A DNA stretch of 43,198 nucleotides from Gammaproteobacteria bacterium (lineage in GTDB: Bacteria > Pseudomonadota > Gammaproteobacteria > Pseudomonadales > Azotimanducaceae): the NCBI GenBank assembly GCA_026709225.1, contig JAPOTJ010000074.1, positions 1 to 43,198 on the forward strand. The letters run 5' to 3'. A model generated the notes under the pieces. The model worked only from the letters and a program-made list of their open reading frames with translations, had not been told where the DNA came from and searched no databases. A program made the translations under genes and the position numbers. This document shows, piece by piece, positions 9,585-19,100 of this stretch; the stretch's first letter is position 1; the number at the start of each line of letters is the position of its first letter.

Positions 9585-10016
9585 ATGCGTCACCGCAAAA
9601 GTGGAAAACACTTCAATCGCACGAGTGCCCATCGACGTGCGCTCATGCGAAACCTGTCGATTGCGCTCTTCGAGCACGAGGCCATACGAACCACCTTGCC
9701 GAAGGCCAAGGAGCTCCGGCGTGTCGCCGAGCCGTTGATCACGCTCGCTAAGGTCGATTCGGTCGCCAATCGACGCCTTGCATTCAATCGCCTGCGCAAC
9801 AAGGCTGCCGTCGGCAAGCTCTTCAGCGAATTAGGCCCGCGCTTCCGAGACCGCGCCGGCGGCTATTCGCGGGTGCTAAAGATGGGCTTTCGCGCTGGCG
9901 ACAGCGCGCCGATGGCGCTTATTGAACTTGTAGACCGAGGCGAAGAGGAGTCGGAGCAACCGAGCGGCCTGGTTGCCGACATCGAAGAACCCCCTGCGCA
10001 GGAGCGATCAAGCTGA
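9585..10016 (+). CDS. rplQ: 50S ribosomal protein L17 with an acidic tail
   Basis: L17 lies beside the exit tunnel. The family start [20 protein letters not shown] is clear, followed by [22 protein letters not shown]-type sequence and [21 protein letters not shown]. The protein has 143 residues rather than about 127: from about residue 117 there is a Glu/Ser/Pro-rich tail ([20 protein letters not shown]). The start codon is 2 bp after the rpoA stop, so translation is probably coupled. It is the last gene of the ribosomal run. Confidence 0.97.
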   Translation: MRHRKSGKHFNRTSAHRRALMRNLSIALFEHEAIRTTLPKAKELRRVAEPLITLAKVDSVANRRLAFNRLRNKAAVGKLFSELGPRFRDRAGGYSRVLKMGFRAGDSAPMALIELVDRGEEESEQPSGLVADIEEPPAQERSS

Positions 10017-10022
10017 CGCAAC

Positions 10023-10055
10023 GCGAGTGAGTGCGCGGTGCCGCGCCCATCTCGC
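10023..10055. terminator. GC-rich hairpin between convergent rplQ and the S8 lipoprotein gene
   Basis: GCGCGG (10033-10038) and CCGCGC (10041-10046) form a perfect inner stem. GCGAG (10023-10027) and CTCGC (10051-10055) extend it. It lies in the 49-bp gap between two convergent genes, where a bidirectional transcription stop would be expected. There is no T-tract on either side, so a classical intrinsic terminator is not shown. Confidence 0.4.
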
Positions 10056-10065
10056 AGTACGCGGG

Positions 10066-12606
10066 TTAAGGTGACGGTGAGGCCGCGCCTTCTCCATGCT
10101 CGCCGTAGTAGAACTTCACACGCCATTTCTTGATCTCGCCCGTATCTTCTTCCGCGAGGTCCACGACATTGAGCGTCCATTCGCCAATAGGTGATTCGCC
10201 GTAGAAGGCGTTGCTCAGGAGCTGCCAAGACGAGATGTTTGTGACCTCTTCATAAATGGAGTTGAACGGGGCATTGAGAATGCTTGGGGTTCCAGAAGGT
10301 GATGTGAGGCCAATGCCCACTTCAATCGGATAGAAGTGGTCGACGCTGATCTCAAGCACCACCGCTTCGATGTTTGCCGATGCTGGCAGGCCGGTGATAT
10401 CGATGGTTTGAGTGATCCCAGCACCATCAGCATCCGGAATCGACATATCCTCGCCCATCTCCGCCGCATACTCGAACCAGTCTGACTCAGTGAAGATGCC
10501 AAGGCTGTCTGGGCTGTGCGTTGACAGGAGCTTGATCGCGGCATCGATCGACAGTGCGCCGAAACCATACCAATTGTGGAAGTCGTAGCCTGCGCCGTTG
10601 GTGATCCAAGGGGGTTGGGCAATGTAGGGCTGGCCGTTGAAAGCCGCGCGCGAGGCACCGTGCTCTGCATCGATTGTGCGCGCACTGACGGCGAGCACAT
10701 GCTTGACATCACGCCAAGTGAGTGCTGGCGCTGCCTCAAGCAGCAGCGCAATCGCTCCTGCCGCGGCCGGGGCGGCCGACGACGTGCCGCCAAACGCGCT
10801 CACATAGTCGCCGTTCCCTCCCTCGAGGCGATTACGCGGGTCGAGGCTGTAGCCGACGGCGCTTCCCGCCTGATCAGTGGTGATGATGGCGGGGCCGCCT
10901 ATGCCGTCTTCTCCGGAAGGCGCGACCATCCACAGGTTGGCGCCCGCCGAGGAATAGGAGGATTTCACATCGCTGGCGTTGAATCCACCGACATTAATCA
11001 TGTAGGGTAGGTTTTGGTCGGGATCGGTATTGCTGCCAAGGCAGCCAATTTCACTGTTCAGTGGATGCGTTCGCAGACATCCTTCGAAGTCATTGCCAGC
11101 CGCCTTCACGTAGAGTGCGCCGAGGCCTTTTCGCCGTTTCCCGGTGCCAAGCTTCAGCAAATCTACCATGTCTTGAGCGGGGTTTTCTGAGGCCTCCGAG
11201 GCACCCCAACTCAAATTGAAAATATCGACACTTGCGGAATCTGGCATGGATTCGCTGCCGCCGAGCGCGAGCAGAGTTTCGCGTTCCATATCTTCACCAA
11301 GGCTAATGCCAAGATTGAATCCGACCAATCCGACCCCCGGCGCTACCCCGCGACCGCCGAGTCCGTTATTGGCAACAGCCGCAGCCACGCCTGCGACACT
11401 TGTGCCATGATCACCCAACACCTCGTAGTTGAAGGGGTCCTCAGGCGTTGCGCCCGGCACATCATGCCCAAAAAGAAAGTTGTGGGACTCGCCTGGCAGA
11501 ATGTTTGCGGCGAGGTCGGGATGACAGATTTCAAGGCCGACATCAATGATTGCGAGCTTGACGCCAGCGCCGCTTGCGCCATCGTCAATGGCTTGGCGCA
11601 TGTCGAGATCGGCGCCAGAGATGCCGCCTGTGTCAGAAAATGCTGCTTGCCCAGTGTTGACGAGGTGCCACTGCTCGCTGAACAGCGGGTCTTCGCCGGA
11701 CGGGTCAGGTACCCGAGATGGCGCCTCGCATTGGGTGCGCAGCTGGCCTTCAGCATTCGTGGCGAAGCCGAGGTAGGCCACATCAAGACGTTCATCTTCG
11801 TCCTCCAAGAACGCTGGCGGGTCGTCAAAGTAGGCGCGGATGTAGTACGCCGTATCAACGCGCAAGTCTTGCAGCGGAATGGTGATTGCTTGTAGATTCT
11901 TGAACGGATTAAGGATGTCATCATCTGTCTCTGGCTCGATATCGACATTGAAGAGCGTCTTCAACCCTTCTTCAAAGTCGAAGTCGGACGAGATTTCGAC
12001 ACGAAATGGCCTGCTCCCGTCTGTGCGGTTGACAGCAAGAACCCCTATTTCCATCGAAGTTTTTGTTGGTTGGAAGTACAGTGGGATCAGAGAAAGCTCT
12101 TCGCCCTCGATCTCGAAGTCGTTCAAGCTTTTCAACGTGCTGGCCGCTTCGCCATCGACGATATCAAGGGTCAGTGTGCGGGCGCCGGAGAGTTCTACAT
12201 CGCCTGACAATTCGCCGAGTTCGAGCGTGATGGTCTCGTCGCCTTCGACTTCAAAGTCGCGGTAGATATCGATCTCGACGCTCGCCGATGTCTGCCCTGC
12301 GACTATTGTGAAGCGGTCACCGCCCGTGCCATTGACGACATAATCGTAATCGCGCGTCGCTGTGCCCGCAATCACTAGGCGTGCCGAAACTTCGCGGTTC
12401 GCTGCGCGATCAAGGGACAATGTCGCTGTCACGAGAGGATTGTCGGACTCATTGACTTTGGATGCGTCCGACAAGGCGAACGTCACGCTAGGCAGTGTCG
12501 TCGCTGCCGGTGTCGTCGCTTCCTGTTGTCCGCCGCCGCTACCCCCACCTCCTCCGCATGCGCTTATGATCAGGACGAAGATGCTGAGCAAGGCGAAGCG
12601 ACGCAT
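10066..12606 (-). CDS. S8 (kexin/subtilisin-like) serine protease lipoprotein with P domain
   Basis: The 846-residue product begins with a lipoprotein signal (hydrophobic 4-14, lipobox ISAC with Cys17), then a Gly/Ser linker, so it is probably anchored in the outer membrane. Residues ~38-150 resemble a Calx-beta domain (FEVEGDETITLELGE). The S8 catalytic domain spans ~300-700: Asp355 (AIIDVGLE), His400 (LGDHGTSVAG), oxyanion Asn505 (VKAAGNDF) and Ser609 (GGTSSAAP). A proprotein-convertase P domain occupies ~725-835 (FYGESPIGEWTLNVVDL). The usual Asp motif DTG is DVG here. No propeptide precedes the catalytic domain; a propeptide-like protein is encoded 8 bp upstream. The catalytic and P domains are close homologues of the C-terminus of the giant protein encoded at 13174-21612. 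Substrate unknown. Confidence 0.9.
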   Translation of the reverse strand: MRRFALLSIFVLIISACGGGGGSGGGQQEATTPAATTLPSVTFALSDASKVNESDNPLVTATLSLDRAANREVSARLVIAGTATRDYDYVVNGTGGDRFTIVAGQTSASVEIDIYRDFEVEGDETITLELGELSGDVELSGARTLTLDIVDGEAASTLKSLNDFEIEGEELSLIPLYFQPTKTSMEIGVLAVNRTDGSRPFRVEISSDFDFEEGLKTLFNVDIEPETDDDILNPFKNLQAITIPLQDLRVDTAYYIRAYFDDPPAFLEDEDERLDVAYLGFATNAEGQLRTQCEAPSRVPDPSGEDPLFSEQWHLVNTGQAAFSDTGGISGADLDMRQAIDDGASGAGVKLAIIDVGLEICHPDLAANILPGESHNFLFGHDVPGATPEDPFNYEVLGDHGTSVAGVAAAVANNGLGGRGVAPGVGLVGFNLGISLGEDMERETLLALGGSESMPDSASVDIFNLSWGASEASENPAQDMVDLLKLGTGKRRKGLGALYVKAAGNDFEGCLRTHPLNSEIGCLGSNTDPDQNLPYMINVGGFNASDVKSSYSSAGANLWMVAPSGEDGIGGPAIITTDQAGSAVGYSLDPRNRLEGGNGDYVSAFGGTSSAAPAAAGAIALLLEAAPALTWRDVKHVLAVSARTIDAEHGASRAAFNGQPYIAQPPWITNGAGYDFHNWYGFGALSIDAAIKLLSTHSPDSLGIFTESDWFEYAAEMGEDMSIPDADGAGITQTIDITGLPASANIEAVVLEISVDHFYPIEVGIGLTSPSGTPSILNAPFNSIYEEVTNISSWQLLSNAFYGESPIGEWTLNVVDLAEEDTGEIKKWRVKFYYGEHGEGAASPSP

Positions 12607-12614
12607 ACTTCTTG

Positions 12615-13124
12615 TTACCGCAAGTCGATAGGTGGCATCGGTAGTCGGACGTTGGCATGGTAGTCGCCGTCCAAGTCCGCGATGATCGCGAGCGCATCGA
12701 CCGGATGCAGGTCTTCGGGGAGGTCCACGAACGCAAAGCCGAGCGCCGCAAACGGGGTCATGCCGGTGGCGCGCACGGCCTCGGTCAGCGCCGAGATGTC
12801 TGTATCGCCTATGAGTTCAACTCGCAGGCTCGGTAGCAGCCGCGTGAACTTTCTCGGTTTCGGGTCAAAGGCGAGGTGCGCGTGCGGTGCGCCTCGCGGC
12901 ACCTGCCGGGTGAACACTTCGCCATCGAGCGTGACAAGATACTGTAGATGCGAGCCGGTGTCGTGAACATCGACCCGAATGTTGCCGTAGGCGCTCGTTC
13001 CCTCGAAGCCCGCAACGGATGTCCGCAGTGCCAACACTTCCCGATCTCGGGTTTCGACAAGCTGCGCGCTCGCAAGCTCAGAACCTGCAAACAGCATGAC
13101 GACAATAGCAAGTGTTTTCTTCAT
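12615..13124 (-). CDS. small secreted protein, candidate free-standing subtilase propeptide/inhibitor
   Basis: The 169-residue product has a signal peptide (basic MKK, hydrophobic core, cleavage after ASA at residue 20), so it is exported to the periplasm or beyond. I do not recognise a named family over the whole length. Residues ~98-158 resemble subtilase N-terminal prodomains: a β-α-β pattern ending in VDLPEDLHPVDALAIIADLD followed by an Ala-Asn step, like the 'valine-Leu-Pro-Glu-Gly...Ala-Leu' prodomain core. It lies between two S8 protease genes, 49 bp after the giant and 8 bp before the lipoprotein protease, so cotranscription is very likely. The inference is that it folds and/or inhibits protease domains in trans. 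Direct homology is unproven. Confidence 0.6.
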   Translation of the reverse strand: MKKTLAIVVMLFAGSELASAQLVETRDREVLALRTSVAGFEGTSAYGNIRVDVHDTGSHLQYLVTLDGEVFTRQVPRGAPHAHLAFDPKPRKFTRLLPSLRVELIGDTDISALTEAVRATGMTPFAALGFAFVDLPEDLHPVDALAIIADLDGDYHANVRLPMPPIDLR

Positions 13125-13173
13125 GACGCTTTCATAATATTTATCCGCTGTCCTGCTGTCATCCTATGGTGCG

Positions 13174-16100
13174 CTAGCGCTTTTCGGGTACATTCCCCAC
13201 GGCAAATTCTAGCTGCCACGAGTCTAGCGTGCCAGTGTCGCCAGCGGCGGCATCGATGATGCGGATAGTCCATTCGCCGTTCGGAGATTCGCCATAGAAG
13301 GCGTTGCTCAGGAGCTTCCAGTCGAGATCAACATCGCCGGCTAGGGTTTCGCTATAGACCGGCAGGAGAATGCTCTCGGTACCTGCAGGCGAAGTCAGGG
13401 CGATGCCGAGATCGTTGGTAAACGGATGCGTCGCCTTGATGGCGAGGGTCAGCGATTCGATGCGCTTCGAGTCCTCAATGTCCGATACTTCAATGCGTTG
13501 GGTAACGCCAGCGCCGCGATTGTCGGGAATGGCGACAGGCTCGGCGCGTTCCGGGGTCGTCATGAGCGTAAACGGGCCAAGGCTGTCCGCCGTGTGGGAC
13601 GCCGCGGCTTCGAGCAGATCATCAACCGATACTGCGCCGAATCCGTACCAGTTGTGGAACGAGTAGCCGGCGCCGTTGGTCATCCACGCATGGCGCAAGG
13701 TGGCCGCTGCGCCACCGATGGCAACGGTGAACGCCGGGATGTCGGGGTCGATTGGGCGGGCGGATATGGCGAGCAGGTGCTTCACATCGCGCCATGTGAG
13801 TTTCGGGTACGCCGAGAGCAGGATGGCGATGGCGCCGGAAGTGTTGGGCGCAGCCGAAGACGTGCCGTTGAATGTGCTCACATAGTCGCCGTGCGGATTG
13901 TCTTGGCTGCCGGGCTTCAGTCCGAAGTTGCGTGTTCCCGCGATTGCGCTCAAGGCATCGTAGCCGGTATCCGTGCCCATTTGGTCGGTAGTGATCATCG
14001 CCGGGGTGTTCTCGCCAAATTCACCGGCCGGCGCACTCACCCACAGTGCGCTGCCGGATGCAGAATAGCTGGCGCGCCTGCCGCTCGCGTTGAAGGCACC
14101 AACGTTGATCAGATAGGGTAGATTGGTATTGCGGTCAGCGTTCACGGGCACGCATCCAAGCTCGTCGTTGATGTTGAAGTCCGACACGGAGTCAATACGT
14201 TGCATCGACGAACAGCGCCCGAACCCATTGCCGCCAGCCTTGACGTAGATGGCGCCTTTGCCATCACGCAGGTTTCGCGTGCCGTGACGGAACACTTGAA
14301 TGTCATCGTCCGGCGTGATCGATTCAGCGCCCAACGAACCAAAGCTCATATTGAAAATATCGACATCAGACGAGTTCGGGCGAGCCGTGCTGCTGCCAAG
14401 GGAATCCTTGAAGGCTTGAGCGCGGCCTGGGTCAAGCGTTTCGAGGAAGTTGTACCCGCGCAGCTTCGCACCCGCCGCTACGCCGCGGCCGCCGATGCCG
14501 TTACCTTGCACGGATGCGATGAGTCCCGCCACGCTCGTGCCATGATCGCCAGCCGTTGCTGGCAGATAGGGGTCGGAGGCGGCTGAGCCAAGCCATGCTT
14601 CGGCATTGAAGTTGAATGAAGCGCCCGCCTCAACATTCGCCGCGAGGTCGGGGTGGCATATCTCAAGACCTGTGTCCACCACGGCCACCTTGACGCCCGC
14701 GCCGTCTCGGCCGTCACTGATCGCCGCTTGCATGTCGAGATCTTCTTTTGAAGTGCCGCCAGCCTGCGCATACGCAGATTGCCCGGTATTCCCGATGTGC
14801 CACTGCTGCGATGCCAGCGGATCGGCTGTGCCCGGCGATGTATTGCGGCCGAGGTCCGGACAACTCGTACGTGCTTGCCTCACTGAGGTGACAGTGAATC
14901 CGGTCACATCTTGATTGGTGTGCGCTCGTCCGGGTATTTCTTCAGGGAGCGCGCTGATGCTGGCGACCGCGTAGTAGGCACCGGAAGCTGGCAAGTCACG
15001 GAAATTGACATCGAACGACACCATACCGCAGCTGCCGGCACTGATCGGAGGTACATTTGCGCTGACGATGCGCCCCACCGTAGGACGCAGGCTGGGGCTT
15101 TGACTGACTCGGAATTGAAGAACGCCGCGCGAATTGTCACGTGCGCCGAGATTGCAGACGATTGTTCCCAATTCGATCTTGCTCGCTGTAATGGTGCGGT
15201 CGCCAAAGAACACGTAGAGGTCGCTATAGAGCGTGGATTTGGCATCCGCAAACAGTGCCCCGGCATCCTCGATTGTCAAGCTCACGCGCTCCGAACGCCC
15301 GTCCTCCGCATGCGCTTCCAAAATGACGGTCTCTTCGCCTTCACTGTCGAAATCAAGCAGCGGTGTCAACCAGAAGCGCGCACCTCGACTGCCGGCAGCG
15401 ACGGTCACTTCAGTCTCATCAAGCAGGAAATCAGCGCCCAACTCGGCGCTGCCGACCGATGTGAGCGTCAACCGCTGTGCCCTGTCGAGCGCTTCGGCAA
15501 AGTCGAGTCCAAGCTCAACTGGCGTGTCGTGCTTCCACTCGCTGAGCACATCCGTCTCGCGGCCGAAGGTAAAGTCGATGATCTTCGGAGCGGCTTCGAC
15601 AGTGATTGTCAGATCAGTCTCGGTGCGCCCGCCCTTGCCATCTTGCGCCGAGACTTTGAGTGAAAAGGTCATGCCGTCTTCTTGTGCGGACGGCGTGCCA
15701 GTGAGCGTACTGGTCGCGTGCGCATAGTCGAGCCAGCGAGGCCGGCCTGACACCGAGTAGAGAAGCGCATCGCCGTCAGGGTCACTGAAGGTGGTCGAGG
15801 GGATTACAAAGGCAAAAGTCTCTCCGACCCTCGTAGTCTGCACGGGCAAGGGGTTGTCGACGAGCGGCGCACGATTCGTGCCTGCGGGCGCTGCCACGAC
15901 TTCAAGCCCAAAACGTAGTGTTGCGGATGCCCCCTGAACGTCGGTTGCGGTGACTTCAATGACCTGTGGCGCGGCGGTGATCTCGATCGCCAGCGGCGTG
16001 CCAGTCAGGACTCGCGTCGCAGCGTCAAAATCGAGCCAAGGCGGGCGCCCGGATACGGTCAGTTCGAGTGAGTCGCCGTCGGCATCAGCAAAGGTGTCAG

Positions 16101-19100
16101 TCGGAATTTCGTAACGGAATGCCGCGCCGACTGTCGCCGTTTGATTTTCAAGACGGCGGTTGATGCTCGGCGCATGGTTGCTGAAGGCGTCAACGGTCAT
16201 CGCGCTTGCGCGCTGCATGAGATGTATCTCGGCTCGCGGCCCGTTTTGAGTAATGCGGTAGAGCATGTTGCCTTGCGCATCCTCTGCTGCGTATCGCCGA
16301 AAATGTCCGTGTCTCGGCACCTTGTTCCCGAAGCGGTCCTCGCCGGGATAGAGCGCGTAATCGGTGATATGAAGCGAATTCTCAGCGGCGTCGTAGCGCG
16401 CCACGAACGAGCCGGTTTCGCAGATGACATCGACAGCCGCCAAGTCGGCGTGTGCGTAGGCGCGGCCGCACTCGGCAAAACCCTCTGCTGAGGGGCGTTG
16501 CAAGACGGTTGGCGCCAGGCTTCCCTCGGAGGCGAATCTGTATAGGCTGAGTAGATGCAAGGGTTCCGCATAGCTTGCGGACACGTCGAACACAGCAAGG
16601 CGCGGTGCGCGCCTGCCAATGACAAACAGCAGCCCTTCATCTGCGTTGAGTACGACGCCGCCGAGTTCGCCAAAGTTTCGCAGCCGAGTGTCTTCGATGT
16701 CACTTGCGACGGCAATGTGGTTGGCGAGTGTCAGGCGACCGGTTTCGGGGTCGATTGAAAACACGAGCAATCCGCGTGTGTCTGCGGCAATCAGGTAGGC
16801 ATCGTCCGGCGTCACCAGTATCTGGCTCACCTCGCCAATGTGCCGCGCTGGCGAGTCCTCGGCACTACCCTCTTCTATCGAGCCGAATTGTTGCACTCGC
16901 GTCATGCTCCATTCGGAATCGAGTCGGTATGCAGAGATTTGGTGGGATTCCAAATCCGCGAAATAGAGGAATCGTTCGTGCGATGTGGCTGCGAAGGTGT
17001 TGTGCACTGGCAGGGAGCCTCCACTGTCATCAGGCTTTAGTCTCATGTGATTGCGCGTCCATTCGGTGTCGCCTTCAGCGTTGCGTGCGAAGGCGTTGCT
17101 TTGTTCCGGGTGGAACGCAAACAGGCGGTCGTGGATGCGGCTCCACCATAGTGTCGTTCTTGGCAGCACTCGTTGGTTCAGGGGCGGTGGTACGTGCGTG
17201 TCGTTGTTGATGGAAACTGCGCTTGGCGCGATGCTTCGTGCATTCGATAGTTCGCCGGTCGTCGCATCCCGATCAAGCGCCACGAATTGGCCATTGCGTG
17301 TCGCGAACACCTGCATGTCGCCGGGGTGCATCGCAAGGTTGTGGGTCCACGAGTCCGCTTCGTCATGTGGGTCGGTCGCCGGGCCGTCGTACGCGTCGCG
17401 GTAGCCAAGGTATGCGGGGGCCGAGCTTTGCTGCCAGCGAAGGTTCGCGGGTAAGAGTTGTTTCGCGTTCGGGCGCTTCGCCACGCGAATCTGATACTGC
17501 GCGCCAGCGCGAGCGAGCAATGCGGTCTCCACCTGCCCATTTGCCAGAAAGCTGCGCTCGCTCGATGCAACCAAGTGCGCAGCCGCGCCGTCCGTCGAGA
17601 CTGCCGGGTAAATGGTCAGGACGGCCCAGTCTGGGTCGCCATCAACGCGAAATGTGTGCCAGCCGGAACTCGGTGCGCTCCAATGCCACCAAAGCGATTC
17701 GTGGCCGACATGATCGCTTGGGTCATCGTGCGCGTGCGTCGCGTGACGCAAGTCGACCAAGTCGATGCCGTTCGACCCGGTGATCAACGTCGCCTTCGCA
17801 CGGTCATCGTTTTCCGGCGTCGGTCCCCATGTCAAGACGGTCGCATCGCCGAGCTGTGACAAGGGCACATTGACCGAGTCCGGCGAACGTCCGATTGACA
17901 CGGAATAGGTCTGTCCTGCTTCCGCATCCAATACGACGCCGGTGCCAGCGATGCTTGCGCCTTGCAGGGCAAGGTCCTGCAAGCGTGCTCCAGTCCACAA
18001 TCCTAGTCTGAGGACATCCGAGCCATCGATGAAGAACGTGAATCGCCCTGATTCGGGTGCGGTCCACTGCCACCAAATGGTGCCAATTCCTGACTCGGGT
18101 GGCTCTTCGGGGTCCACTGTGAGCTGGTCTTTGTAGGGTGACGGAAGCGACCCTTCGCTACCTTCGAGCAAACGAGCGTCTATGAATCGGTCCGGCGTTC
18201 GCCCGGCGATGGGAGGACGGTCGTTCTCAATTCGCCAAGACAGTGTGTATTCGGATCCCGATGCCTCTGCGCTTGTCGCTGCAATCGCAATCCGGTACGT
18301 GACGCCTTCCTTGGCATACAAGGAAGCAGAGAAGTTCGGCGAAGGTTGTGATAGCAGTCGCAGGGAATCGAGCGAGTCGCCCGCGAACACCATCACCCGA
18401 TGGTTCTGCTGCTGTAGTGCAAAGTGCCAGTGCGCAGTGGCGGGTGCTGTCCATGTGTGCCATGTCGTTGCCGCGAGGCCGTTCCAGAACTCGCCGCGTT
18501 CGAGCGTTGCGCTTTCGTTGCTGCCCTCGATACTGCCTGACTCGCCGACAATCCCAGAGGCGGCGACTATGTCATCATTGTCGGGACGCACATCAGCCGC
18601 TTCCCACGTCAAGGCCATTCTCGGCGTGTTGCCATTGCTCGTCGAAGCGCGAATGAAATACTCCGTATCGACATCAGCAGTAAAGGCAATTTCGCTGCCA
18701 GTTTTTGTGGCAACTGAAACGAGTTCGGCAATCTTGTCGCCGGTGTATATGTCGAAGCGCGCCGAGCCAGATTGTCTGCTGCCTTCGCGAATGAACTGGA
18801 ATCGATACAGCCCGCTTGCCGGCGGTTGCCAGATATGCCAGAGGCTGCGGGTGTCGCCTTCCACGTCAGGCTCGCCCGGTTCGCGCGAGGCTATTGAGAA
18901 ATCAACCAGTGTGTCGCCGGTTTCGCTGGCGATGCGCCTCGCCGCGTCAAAGCTGTCATTGGCTGCAACGGGAGGCGAACTGGCATTGCTCGCCCCGTCG
19001 AGCAGGATTGTGCGCACGGCTGAACGGGCGTTCCATGCACTCGCGGTGACATGCAGCGGCGTGTCGGTCGGCAGCGTCTGTCGGCTGAACTCGATTTCCA

